Shown here: positions 1 to 5,761 of the stretch, one piece after another
Layout of the letters: each line of letters opens with the position of its first letter
Numbering within the stretch: position 1 is the stretch's first letter
Source: Hymenobacter sp.
GTDB taxonomy: Bacteria > Bacteroidota > Bacteroidia > Cytophagales > Hymenobacteraceae
Direction: 5' to 3'
Assembly: GCA_025362615.1 (NCBI GenBank)
Contig: JANYFQ010000399.1
Coordinates: 1-6,938 of the forward strand
DNA: 6,938 nucleotides
Translations under genes and position numbers: made by a program
Notes under the pieces: generated by a model
Seen by the model: only the letters and a program-made list of their open reading frames with translations
The model's database searches: none
Told to the model about the DNA's origin: nothing

Positions 1-697
1 CATGGCCATCACCGGGGGCGAAATTGCCGAGCTGGGCAACCGCATCGGCGGCCACCCCGGCGCCCGCATGAACTTCAACTGGTGCAGCACGGCCATCGGC
101 AGCCTGCACCCCCGCCTGGCCCAGCCCCTCGACGGCCGCGGTGCCCGCGCCGGCATGGTCGTGGTGGCCGTGCAGTCGCCCTCGTTCCGCAGCAATGGCT
201 ACTCGCTGGCGCGGAAAACATTGGAGCGCGTTTTTGGAAACGACTGGCACCTGGCGGCCTACGACGGCCCCGATGCCAACCAGTACGCCACCTGGGGCGA
301 CGCCTTGCTCGCGCCCTCGCTCATTTATTCGCCCGGCATTGCGGCGCTCCTCGATGCGGGCCTGCCGCTGCACGCCGCCGCCCACATCACCGGCGGCGGC
401 GTGGCCGACAACTTCCGGCGGGTGCTCAAAAACGGCCTCGGCGCGGTGCTGGACAACCTTTTTGCCCCCCTGCCCGCCATGCAGCGCCTGCTGGAACTCG
501 GCGAAATACCGGTCGAAACGGCGTATTTGTACTGGAACATGGGCACCGGCCTGCTGCTCGTCACCGAGCCCGCCGAAGCCGATGCCGTGGTGGCCTCGTT
601 GCGGGCCAGCGGCTACCAGGCCCAGGTGGCGGGCCACCTCACCGAAGCGCCCGCAATCGTGCTGCGGGTGGGCGCGGGCGAGCTGCGCTACGCGTAA
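1..697 (+). CDS. purM: Phosphoribosylformylglycinamidine cyclo-ligase (AIR synthase), C-terminal part, cut at 5' end
   Basis: This is the 3' part of a PurM-family gene. PurM converts FGAM and ATP to aminoimidazole ribonucleotide in cytoplasmic de novo purine synthesis. Numbering from the first in-window Met (base 2, probably internal), the recognisable PurM landmarks are GGEIAEL (residues 5-11, matching the GGETAEMP-type loop), SNGYSLARK (64-72), a GD-LL-PS-IY segment (about 99-110), HITGGGVADN (128-137) and NMGTG (179-183). These cover the end of the N-terminal domain and the whole AIRS C-terminal domain. The reading frame is open to base 1, so the true start lies outside the window. The GGEIAEL variant and divergent spacing suggest the 'AIR synthase-related' subtype common in Bacteroidetes (recall, not searched). 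The stop is at 695-697, facing malQ convergently. Identity to the superfamily is secure; strict PurM function is likely but not proven from a partial protein. Confidence 0.9.
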   Translation, partial: MAITGGEIAELGNRIGGHPGARMNFNWCSTAIGSLHPRLAQPLDGRGARAGMVVVAVQSPSFRSNGYSLARKTLERVFGNDWHLAAYDGPDANQYATWGDALLAPSLIYSPGIAALLDAGLPLHAAAHITGGGVADNFRRVLKNGLGAVLDNLFAPLPAMQRLLELGEIPVETAYLYWNMGTGLLLVTEPAEADAVVASLRASGYQAQVAGHLTEAPAIVLRVGAGELRYA

Positions 698-733
698 GCG
701 GCGCGGCGGGTGGGGGCGCACCGCATTTGCCCC

Positions 734-769
734 ACGGGCCTGGGTCCGGCAGCGGCGGCGCCCGTTTTT
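734..769 (+). terminator. Probable intrinsic terminator of purM
   Basis: A 6-bp perfect stem, ACGGGC (734-739) with GCCCGT (760-765), encloses a 20-nt loop that can form a small inner CCG/CGG stem. It is followed directly by a T run (765-769). It lies 37 bp past the purM stop on the coding strand. The stem is short and the loop long, so efficiency is uncertain. Confidence 0.5.
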
Positions 770-908
770 CGTCTTGGTCGGCCGCCGCCCGCGCCGCTTT
801 TCAAGCAACGCCGCTGGGCAGCACCCACTCAGCCGCCAGGCTTTTAGCCCAACCACTTGCAGATACAGTACAACGCAGTCGTACAATAGAGACAGCCGCA
901 CAAAGTTA

Positions 909-1088
909 CTTTACATCCCGCTCGTAAGTACGAACAGCCAGCGCTGCCTTCTTTACACCCCACTCGTAAGTACGAACAGCCAGCGCTGCCTTCTTTACAC
1001 CCCGCCCGTAAGTACGAACAGCCAGCGCTGCCTTCTTTACACCCCGCTCCTGAATACGAACAGCCACGGACAACTGCGCTACACCGCG
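909..1088. repeat. 42-bp tandem repeat array (about 4.3 copies)
   Basis: Units start at 921, 963, 1005 and 1047, an exact 42-bp period. Unit 1 and unit 2 differ at one base (last position) and unit 3 differs from unit 2 at one base (second position). Unit 4 is degenerate (29 of 42 identical by hand alignment), and the tail of an earlier unit is present at 909-920. Units 1 and 2 contain a perfect inverted repeat TCGTA-AG-TACGA (922-933 in unit 1) and a near-palindrome GCCAGCGCTGCC. The period is 14 codons, so both strands stay open, giving a repeated 14-residue frame on the minus strand (GVKKAALAVRTY-like). I see no start signal or domain for a gene, so I treat it as a minisatellite-type intergenic repeat between two gene ends. 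Confidence 0.9.
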
Positions 1089-1104
1089 CCCCCCCGCCGC
1101 GCCC

Positions 1105-3921
1105 TCAGCCCCGCCCGCTGGCCTCCACCATCCCGCGCAGCGGCTCGTTGAAGCCGACGGCTTCCACCAGCTCTTCGAGCGGCAGGTGGAGGCGGTACTT
1201 CCAGAAGTGTTCGGGGTTGCTGGGCACGTTGATTTGCTCGGCGTGGGGGTCGGCGCGGCGCAGGTTGCTGTCGATGGCCAGCAAATCCTGGAGTGGGAAC
1301 ACGGCCCACATAGCGGGCGAGTGCAGGTGCTGCACGATGATTTCGCGGGCCACCCAGGGTTCGCAGTAGAAGGGCGCAATTTGGCGGTTGTGGCCCAGCG
1401 TGGTTTCGTAGTAGCGTTGGGTCGTCACGCGGTCGGCTTCCCACCAGCCGCGGATGGTGCTCATGTCGTGGCTGCTCGTGGTCACGACGCTCAGGTACGG
1501 GGCCGCGTCGGGGTGGCCGAACTCAACCTGCGGGTTGCTCGGCATCCGCTGGATGTTGAGGCCCAGCATCCCCAGCTCGCGCATTACGCCGGGCACCGAG
1601 GCGGGCACCATGCCCAGGTCTTCGCCGCAGATGAGCATATTGGTGGCGTAGCGCACGGGCGGCAGCTTCACGAGGCCCTGGCGGCGCCAGAAATCTTCGT
1701 GGCGGCGGAAGAAGAAGTCCACGTAAATGTCGTCGCTCAGGCGGCGGCGCTCGTCGTCGGAGGCCAGCTCGCGGAACGAATACGTTTTGGTGAGGGTGAT
1801 GCGGGGGTGGTAGAAATCGTTGCCGGCGGGCACAAACAACACCTCGTTCAGGAGCTGAAACAAGCCCTTTTGCAGCCACGCGAAATAGGTTTTTGCCTCG
1901 GGGTACTTCGCAATTTTCTGGTTGATGTAAGCCTCGACTTCGCGCTGGGTTTCGAGGCCCTTGCGGAAGTGAATGCGGCCGTAGCTGGCATCGAACAGGT
2001 ACTCATCGAACACCTCCTGGGCCTTCTCCTGGAAAATACTTTCGAGCATATGCCAGCGGATGTACGGCTCGCAGAGGCGCGAGAAATCGAACCAGCCCAG
2101 GCGGCTCTCGATTTCGTGGCGGTGCATGGGCAGGGCGGGCGCAAAGTGCCCCAGCAGGCCCTCGACGGAGTGGTCGGGGATTTCCCAGATGCGGAAAAAG
2201 CCCAGGATGTGGTCAATCCTGAGCGCGTCGAAGTAGCGGCTGAGGTGCCCCATGCGCTGCTTCCACCAGCCGTAGCCATCAAGGGCCATGCGCTCCCAGT
2301 TGTAGGTCGGGAAGCGCCAGTTCTGGCCGGTGGTCGAGAAGTCGTCGGGCGGGGCCCCGGCCTGGGCATCCATGTGAAACAGCTCGGGCTGCGTCCAGGC
2401 CTCGACGGAGTGGCGGTAAATGCCGATGGGCAGGTCGCCCTTCAGCACCACGCCCCGGCGGCGGGCGTAGGCCACGGCGGCGCGCAACTGCTTGTCGAGG
2501 TGGTATTGCAGGAAGAAAAACAGGCCGTACTCGTCGTAGTCGGGCGCGGTTTCGGCGGTGCGGGCGGGCAGGTCGGCGGGGGTGCGGCACTCGGCGGGCC
2601 ACTGGCTGAAATCGGCGGTGCCGAAGCGGTCGCGCCACGCCGAAAACGCGGCGTAGGGCACCAGCCAGCCGGCCTGGCTGGCGTAAAATTCGCGGTAGTC
2701 GGCATCGGCCAGGAAGTTCTTTTTTTCCTGTTGGTAGAGCAGGCGCAGAAACTTGAACTTGGCGGCCATCACCGGCTCGTAGTCCACAAAGTCGAGCGCG
2801 TTGAGGGCGGCTTTGGTGGCGGCCAGTTCGGCGGCGGCCTTCTTGTCTTTGAGCGTCGCAATGCCTTCGAGGTGCAGAAACTGCGGGTGCAGCGCAAACA
2901 CCGAAATGGCGGCGTAGGGGTAGCTGTCAATCCAGGTGTGGGTGGCCACGGTGTCGTTGATGGGCAGAATCTGGACCAGTTGCAGGCCCGTCAGCACCGC
3001 CCAATCGACCAGCAGGTTCAGGTCCGAAAATTCGCCCACGCCCAGCCCCTGGGCCGAGCGCATGGCAAACACCGGCAGCGCCACCCCGGCCCCGCGCCAG
3101 GCATCGGGGTGCTGGTAGTCGTCGTCGTGGCGCACGAGGCAAGTGTCGGCCGTTTGCGCGTGGGCGGCGATGACGCGGTTCTCGCCGCCTTCCATCGTCA
3201 GGGCGTGCCCGGCGGCGGCATCCCAAAGGGCATACTTGTAGGTGCAGGCTTCGGCAGGGTTTTGCAGCGTGGTGCTGCCCTGCCACGTCGGGTAGTCGGC
3301 ATCGCTGAGAACGAGGGCCTTCGTGTTGTCCCAGGCCCCGAGGGCGGGGTCGGAGCCGAGCACGCAGAGGCCCAGGTGCGGTGCCACGCGGGGCACGCGG
3401 GCTTTGAAGATTGTTGCTGGTTGCTGGTTGCTGATTGCTGGTTTGGTTTCGACGGGCTGGGGGGGCTTTTTGCCTTTGGCAGCAGGCTTTTTAGCTTTTG
3501 AAACCGGGGCTTCGGCTGCGGCGGCAGCGGCATCAGACGCGGCCGTTGCACGGGCGGGGCGGCGGAAGAGGCCGTGGATGAAGGCGTTGGTCAGCAACTC
3601 GTTTTCGGGCTTGGCGAGGGGCCGCCAGAAGTCGGAAACGTGCAGGGCGCGGGCGGTGGCCCCGTCCAGCGTCAGGGTGCGATTGACCCCTGCTTCCCAC
3701 TCCTGCGCCCCGGTCTGGTCGTTGAGGACGGCGTACTTGTAGGTGAGCGTACCGGCCGGCTCGGGCAGTTCCACGTCCACCGTCCAGCAGGTGGTGGCTT
3801 CGTCGTAAAGCATTTCGGGGGCGGCGGCGAGCTGCCATTCGCCCAGGGCGGGCAAGGAGCCGCACACGGCCAGGCGTTGCCCAAAGGCGGTGCGGTACGG
3901 GAGGGAAAAACGGATTTTCAT
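1105..3921 (-). CDS. malQ: 4-alpha-glucanotransferase (amylomaltase), CBM20-CBM20-GH77, DPE2-like
   Basis: This enzyme transfers alpha-1,4-glucan segments between maltooligosaccharides or onto glycogen-like acceptors in cytoplasmic maltose/glycogen metabolism. The ATG at 3921 gives 938 aa beginning MKIRFSLPYR, the first strand of a CBM20 domain; an in-frame ATG at 4011 would add 30 residues that do not look like protein. Domain order: CBM20 (about 1-100), a low-complexity Ala/Lys/Pro/Gln linker (about 120-172), a second CBM20 (about 172-265), then GH77 (about 270-935). Catalytic residues by motif: nucleophile Asp570 in LRIDH, acid/base Glu767 in CGEDLG, transition-state Asp819 in SSHDMST. The roughly 200 residues between nucleophile and acid/base exceed those of short MalQ enzymes and fit the insertion known from plant DPE2 and Bacteroides-type enzymes. 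The linker DNA contains a heptamer repeat. The gene ends convergently to purM. A -7-like element 23 bp upstream suggests its own promoter. Identification is secure. Confidence 0.96.
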   Translation of the reverse strand: MKIRFSLPYRTAFGQRLAVCGSLPALGEWQLAAAPEMLYDEATTCWTVDVELPEPAGTLTYKYAVLNDQTGAQEWEAGVNRTLTLDGATARALHVSDFWRPLAKPENELLTNAFIHGLFRRPARATAASDAAAAAAEAPVSKAKKPAAKGKKPPQPVETKPAISNQQPATIFKARVPRVAPHLGLCVLGSDPALGAWDNTKALVLSDADYPTWQGSTTLQNPAEACTYKYALWDAAAGHALTMEGGENRVIAAHAQTADTCLVRHDDDYQHPDAWRGAGVALPVFAMRSAQGLGVGEFSDLNLLVDWAVLTGLQLVQILPINDTVATHTWIDSYPYAAISVFALHPQFLHLEGIATLKDKKAAAELAATKAALNALDFVDYEPVMAAKFKFLRLLYQQEKKNFLADADYREFYASQAGWLVPYAAFSAWRDRFGTADFSQWPAECRTPADLPARTAETAPDYDEYGLFFFLQYHLDKQLRAAVAYARRRGVVLKGDLPIGIYRHSVEAWTQPELFHMDAQAGAPPDDFSTTGQNWRFPTYNWERMALDGYGWWKQRMGHLSRYFDALRIDHILGFFRIWEIPDHSVEGLLGHFAPALPMHRHEIESRLGWFDFSRLCEPYIRWHMLESIFQEKAQEVFDEYLFDASYGRIHFRKGLETQREVEAYINQKIAKYPEAKTYFAWLQKGLFQLLNEVLFVPAGNDFYHPRITLTKTYSFRELASDDERRRLSDDIYVDFFFRRHEDFWRRQGLVKLPPVRYATNMLICGEDLGMVPASVPGVMRELGMLGLNIQRMPSNPQVEFGHPDAAPYLSVVTTSSHDMSTIRGWWEADRVTTQRYYETTLGHNRQIAPFYCEPWVAREIIVQHLHSPAMWAVFPLQDLLAIDSNLRRADPHAEQINVPSNPEHFWKYRLHLPLEELVEAVGFNEPLRGMVEASGRG
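3414..3441. repeat. Heptanucleotide repeat (4 x TTGCTGG) inside malQ
   Basis: Four tandem heptamers lie at 3414, 3421, 3428 and 3435; three are TTGCTGG and the third is TTGCTGA. On the coding strand they encode residues about 161-170 (PAISNQQPAT) of the linker between the two starch-binding domains. Seven is not a multiple of three, so gain or loss of one unit would shift the malQ frame. Confidence 0.9.
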
Positions 3922-4370
3922 GGGGGCCAACTGGTTTGCGGGCACGAAGGTAAGGGGCGCAAGCGGGCGTTGGGCTGTGCCAGAGCGGTTGCCGGGCAAG
4001 GGCAGCCGCAACAGCTACCACCAAGCCAGAAACCGCCCTGAGATGAGCAACCGAATGAGGCTGTTCGGGAAAGCCGGGGCTGGGGCGCGGCGGGCGGCAA
4101 AAAACCCCTTGATGCCACCCGCCAATGGCCCGCACCAGCAGCCACGGCCTCCTTTTTTTTCCGCCCCAGCCAGAACTTGGGCGAGTTGCCGAAGTAGCGC
4201 CCCAGCCGCAGGGCAGTATCGGCCGTGATGCGCCGCCGGCCTTTCAGGATGCCGGAGATGCGGGTTTGCGGAATGTGCAGGTCTTGGGCCAGGCGGTAGG
4301 CGGTGAGGTTGAACTCGTTCAGGAATTCCTCTTGCAGGATTTCGCCGGGGTAAATTTTGTATAATATCAC
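3918..4370 (-). CDS. Orphan HigA-type HTH antitoxin-like protein with abnormal tail
   Basis: The first 68 residues are a typical HigA/VapI-type XRE helix-turn-helix protein: YPGEILQEEFL (7-17), helices through LTAYRLAQDLHIPQTRISGIL (22-42), GRRRITADTALRLGRYFG (44-61), then SPKFWL (63-68). HigA proteins normally bind their own promoter and neutralise the RNase HigB. After FWLG (coding to 4164) the expected LQ-x-x-YDL tail is missing. An 8-A run (4153-4160, as T on the plus strand) follows at once and the remaining ~80 residues look like translated non-coding DNA. No other frame restores the usual tail. The start is GTG (4370-4368), overlapping the tlpA stop as GTGA. The first ~20 bases are AT-rich like the island upstream, then GC-rich. 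No HigB toxin gene is next to it. The frame happens to end over the malQ ATG. It is probably a remnant; a functional shortened repressor is possible. Confidence 0.6.
   Translation of the reverse strand: MILYKIYPGEILQEEFLNEFNLTAYRLAQDLHIPQTRISGILKGRRRITADTALRLGRYFGNSPKFWLGRKKKEAVAAGAGHWRVASRGFLPPAAPQPRLSRTASFGCSSQGGFWLGGSCCGCPCPATALAQPNARLRPLPSCPQTSWPP
3945..3952 (-). promoter_or_regulatory. malQ: Candidate -7 element of malQ
   Basis: The minus strand reads TACCTTCG, one mismatch from the Bacteroidetes -7 consensus TAnnTTTG, and ends 23 bp upstream of the malQ ATG. A typical short leader would result. No good TTTG -33 box is seen at the expected 17-20 bp spacing, so this is a plausible but unproven promoter. 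Confidence 0.35.
4089..4123 (-). other. 11-bp inverted repeat forming an RNA hairpin on the minus strand
   Basis: GGCGGGTGGCA and TGCCGCCCGCC (minus strand reading) pair over 11 positions, including one U-G wobble that exists only in minus-strand RNA. The 13-nt loop contains a U run. It lies past the recognisable HigA core and upstream of malQ. No U tract follows the stem, so it is a poor classical terminator, but it could stop or stabilise the upstream transcript. Confidence 0.45.
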
Positions 4371-4861
4371 TTATTTATTATTTCTTTGATTTTGTCAACA
4401 ATCTCACCTTTTTCCATTGCACCCGTGTACTGGCTGTTCATGATTTTATCACGGTAATAAAAAGTTGTGACTGGTCTGACACTAGCAGTCAGTGATGTTT
4501 TCGAAAAATAGAATGCTAGGCCAGGATACCTGTTTTCGATAATTTTTTTTGCTTTGCGAGGCGAATCATCCGAAATCATTACAAACTTTACAGAGTTATC
4601 AAACTCTCTATTTACACTAACAAAAAGGTCAAATTCTTGGATGCACGGTTTACACCAAGTTGCCCAGTAACTAACTACAAAAGGTTTTTCATTAAACTGC
4701 AAATCTTTAACCGGATTATTATTAATATCAACAAGTTCTAGCTGTTTATATTTTTGTCCGTCAACGGAAATAAAAAATTTATTTATAAAAAAAATCATTG
4801 CCAAGGCTAATAATGTTCCTAGCCAAAATCCTTTCCAATAATATTTTTCTGGAATAATCAT
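4367..4861 (-). CDS. Membrane-anchored TlpA/ResA-like thioredoxin-fold protein
   Basis: The 164-aa product has a short N-terminal cytoplasmic stretch, one transmembrane helix (about residues 11-31, GFWLGTLLALAMIFFINKFF) and a thioredoxin-fold domain facing outside the cytoplasm. The active site is YWATWCKPC, with Cys70 and Cys73, and the cis-proline motif is RPVTTF (Pro130). Such proteins reduce or exchange disulfides of exported proteins, for example in cytochrome c maturation or stress tolerance; the actual partner here is unknown. The domain before the motif (LVDINNNPVKDLQF) is the usual TlpA beta-hairpin entry. The gene is strongly AT-rich, unlike its GC-rich flanks. A 37-aa membrane-peptide gene ends 6 bp upstream, and the stop overlaps the GTG of the HigA-like gene by four bases (GTGA). 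No clear promoter was seen directly upstream. Confidence 0.88.
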   Translation of the reverse strand: MIIPEKYYWKGFWLGTLLALAMIFFINKFFISVDGQKYKQLELVDINNNPVKDLQFNEKPFVVSYWATWCKPCIQEFDLFVSVNREFDNSVKFVMISDDSPRKAKKIIENRYPGLAFYFSKTSLTASVRPVTTFYYRDKIMNSQYTGAMEKGEIVDKIKEIINK

Positions 4862-4867
4862 GTAATT

Positions 4868-4981
4868 TTATTTAACTTGATGCAAAGATTTTAAGGTAAA
4901 AATCAAAAACATAATAATTGCTGTTGCTAATACTCCAGAAACAGTCCCTAGAGCAAATTTCCAGAACCTATGCTTTTCCAT
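4868..4981 (-). CDS. 37-aa single-helix membrane peptide, resembles the TlpA anchor
   Basis: An ATG at 4981 opens a 38-codon frame ending in TAA at 4868. The product starts MEKHRFWKFALGTVSG and has one hydrophobic helix (about residues 9-30) with basic residues at both ends. It ends 6 bp before the tlpA start, so the two are probably co-transcribed. Its first residues (EK-x-x-FWKF-x-LGT) line up with the TlpA N-terminus (EKYYWKGFWLGT), so it may be the 5' remnant of a duplicated tlpA-like gene, or a real small membrane partner. Codon use and AT richness match tlpA. Being a real gene is supported by spacing and resemblance only. Confidence 0.5.
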   Translation of the reverse strand: MEKHRFWKFALGTVSGVLATAIIMFLIFTLKSLHQVK

Positions 4982-4987
4982 TGAAAG

Positions 4988-5018
4988 AGGGACGGGTACG
5001 GGCATCATACCCGTCCCT
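4988..5018 (-). terminator. Strong hairpin, probable terminator of the secreted-protein gene
   Basis: A perfect 11-bp inverted repeat (AGGGACGGGTA at 4988-4998 with TACCCGTCCCT at 5008-5018) encloses a 9-nt loop. On the minus strand it is followed by TCTTTC, a weak U-rich tail. It lies 23 bp past the stop of the 5042-5533 gene and just before the small membrane-peptide start, so it would limit read-through into the peptide/tlpA pair. Termination on the plus strand (trailing TTCTTGATTT) is also possible. Confidence 0.65.
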
Positions 5019-5041
5019 TCTTGATTTATGATTCAATGAGA

Positions 5042-5533
5042 TTATTCTACCACTGCCCTCACAACCGCACAATTGTCTGAAATACGATACTCGCCCGCAA
5101 GGATGGCAACCTTGCGAAGACCGGATGATGCGGGAAATCCCTCTTCAGGCGCGATTGACCCATCCTTGTCGACGACCAGTGCTACTGCTCCAGGGTTGCC
5201 CTCCATCTTAAAGGTTACAGTCTGCTCTGATTTGTTGACGTACACATCCGTAATCACCGGCTCACGCAGTTCGCCGCTGGGTTGTTTTGATTGAATGACT
5301 GTGATGGATACACAGTACCAGTTGGAAAGAACATGGGTGTAGCCAGTTGCTGGGGTCCACACATAAAAGTTCCACCGGCCACACCAACGCTGAGGTTTTA
5401 ACGAAGAAACAGGAGTGCTTTCGTCAGACTTTGGGGCTGATACTGAAGCGTTGGCGCGTACATCAGCCCGTGCCGTAGTGAGCGAAACCAAAGAAAGCAA
5501 CAGAACTTTGGCAAGAGAAATTGTTTTTTTCAT
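5042..5533 (-). CDS. Secreted protein of unknown function
   Basis: I do not recognise this 163-aa protein. It starts MKKTISLAKVLLLSLVSLTTARA, a standard Sec signal peptide with a likely cleavage after ARA (residue 23), so the mature ~140-aa protein is exported. The mature part begins with a Ser/Ala/Pro-rich stretch (24-46), then an aromatic segment RWCGRWNFYVWTPATGY (49-65). A beta-rich region follows, with a conserved-looking NWYCVSITV (71-79) and TVTFKMEGNPGAVALVVDKDG (105-125). Cysteines are at 51, 74 and 155; an odd number leaves one free or in transit, of interest because a thioredoxin-like gene lies downstream. No lipobox, membrane segment or sorting domain is seen. The ATG at 5533 fits the signal peptide. 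A weak promoter candidate lies upstream and a hairpin terminator downstream, so it may be its own transcription unit. Base composition is intermediate. Confidence 0.75.
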   Translation of the reverse strand: MKKTISLAKVLLLSLVSLTTARADVRANASVSAPKSDESTPVSSLKPQRWCGRWNFYVWTPATGYTHVLSNWYCVSITVIQSKQPSGELREPVITDVYVNKSEQTVTFKMEGNPGAVALVVDKDGSIAPEEGFPASSGLRKVAILAGEYRISDNCAVVRAVVE

Positions 5534-5586
5534 GTCTTAGAGCTTTAGGTTTTGTGAGTTGTGCGGCAAGATTAGCGAATAATTTT

Positions 5587-5616
5587 CAAACCAGTTTGTT
5601 GTTTTTCATTAACAAA
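5587..5616 (-). promoter_or_regulatory. Weak candidate promoter of the secreted-protein gene
   Basis: The minus strand has a TTTG box (5613-5616) and, 18 bp downstream, CTGGTTTG (5594-5587), which matches the TTTG half of the Bacteroidetes TAnnTTTG element but not its TA. The leader would be about 45-50 nt to the ATG at 5533. The surrounding DNA is AT-rich. Low confidence. Confidence 0.25.
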
Positions 5617-5625
5617 ACTATCCGT

Positions 5626-5755
5626 GCCTCACACCTGAATAACCCCCACGTTATAAGCCCGCTCAATCGGCACATGGCTCGCCGCGCTTATCCCTTCCGA
5701 CAGCACCCGGCGCGTTTCCAGCGGGTCAATCACGGCATCGACCCACAGCCGGGCC
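5626..5755 (-). pseudogene. Displaced 3'-end copy of the acyl-CoA carboxylase beta gene (direct repeat copy A)
   Basis: This 130-bp stretch aligns without gaps to 6455-6584, the end of the carboxylase gene, at an offset of 829 bp with 5 mismatches. It encodes the last ~41 residues and stop of the carboxylase in frame (ARLWVDAVIDPLETRRVLSEG onward), with two substitutions (Asn to Ser and Ala to Val in the AANHAP segment). Homology stops 3 bp beyond the stop codon on one side and inside codons on the other, 6 bp from the stop of the 61-aa gene. It has no start and no upstream domain, so it is a non-functional fragment. The retained frame suggests it is recent, or was once the real end of the gene. 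Confidence 0.93.
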
Positions 5756-5761
5756 TTTGAG

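Larger units (their letters stand above)
698..1104. other. Convergent intergenic gap purM/malQ (407 bp, no gene)
   Basis: No convincing gene was seen on either strand. The open frames crossing it are by-products of GC-rich sequence and of a 42-bp repeat, whose length is a multiple of three and so keeps frames open. It holds a probable terminator near 734-769, a unique stretch at about 770-900 containing two direct GTACAA hexamers (868-873 and 881-886), and the tandem repeat array from about 909 to 1088. Being downstream of both neighbours, it is a place where extra DNA would be tolerated. Confidence 0.75.
4360..5625. other. AT-rich accessory island (approximate limits)
   Basis: Base composition changes sharply at about 4360. 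To the left the sequence is strongly GC-rich. From there to about 4985 it is strongly AT-rich (for example, 13 of 60 bases at 4741-4800 are G or C). Positions 5042-5533 are intermediate and 5534-5625 AT-rich again. The right side ends where the duplicated carboxylase fragment starts (5626). It carries three minus-strand genes and no recognisable transposase or integrase. I infer horizontal acquisition; the ends are read from composition only. Confidence 0.6.

Noticed and set aside
909..1088. CRISPR array
   Set aside because: Units are contiguous 42-bp tandem copies with no unique spacers and no cas genes.
906..1379. Minus-strand open frame with repeated KKAALAVRTY units
   Set aside because: The repeat period (42) is a multiple of 3, which keeps frames open, and the rest of the frame is the malQ end read in the wrong frame. 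No start signal or conserved domain.
1186..3501. A 771-codon plus-strand open frame antisense to malQ
   Set aside because: It is a shadow of malQ codon bias in GC-rich DNA: its composition is Gly/Val/His/Ala-rich with no domain, while the minus frame has clear catalytic motifs.
3918..3921. ATGA overlap suggesting translational coupling of the HigA-like gene to malQ
   Set aside because: The last ~80 codons of the HigA-like frame look non-coding and a better malQ promoter candidate lies within them, so the overlap is probably chance.
3922..4011. Longer malQ start at 4011 (30 extra residues)
   Set aside because: The extra segment is Pro/Leu-rich with no resemblance to a domain; the CBM20 strand begins at the ATG at 3921, 23 bp after a -7-like box.
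5521..5760. 79-codon plus-strand open frame
   Set aside because: It is antisense to the promoter region of the secreted-protein gene and to the carboxylase fragment, with no domain or start signal.
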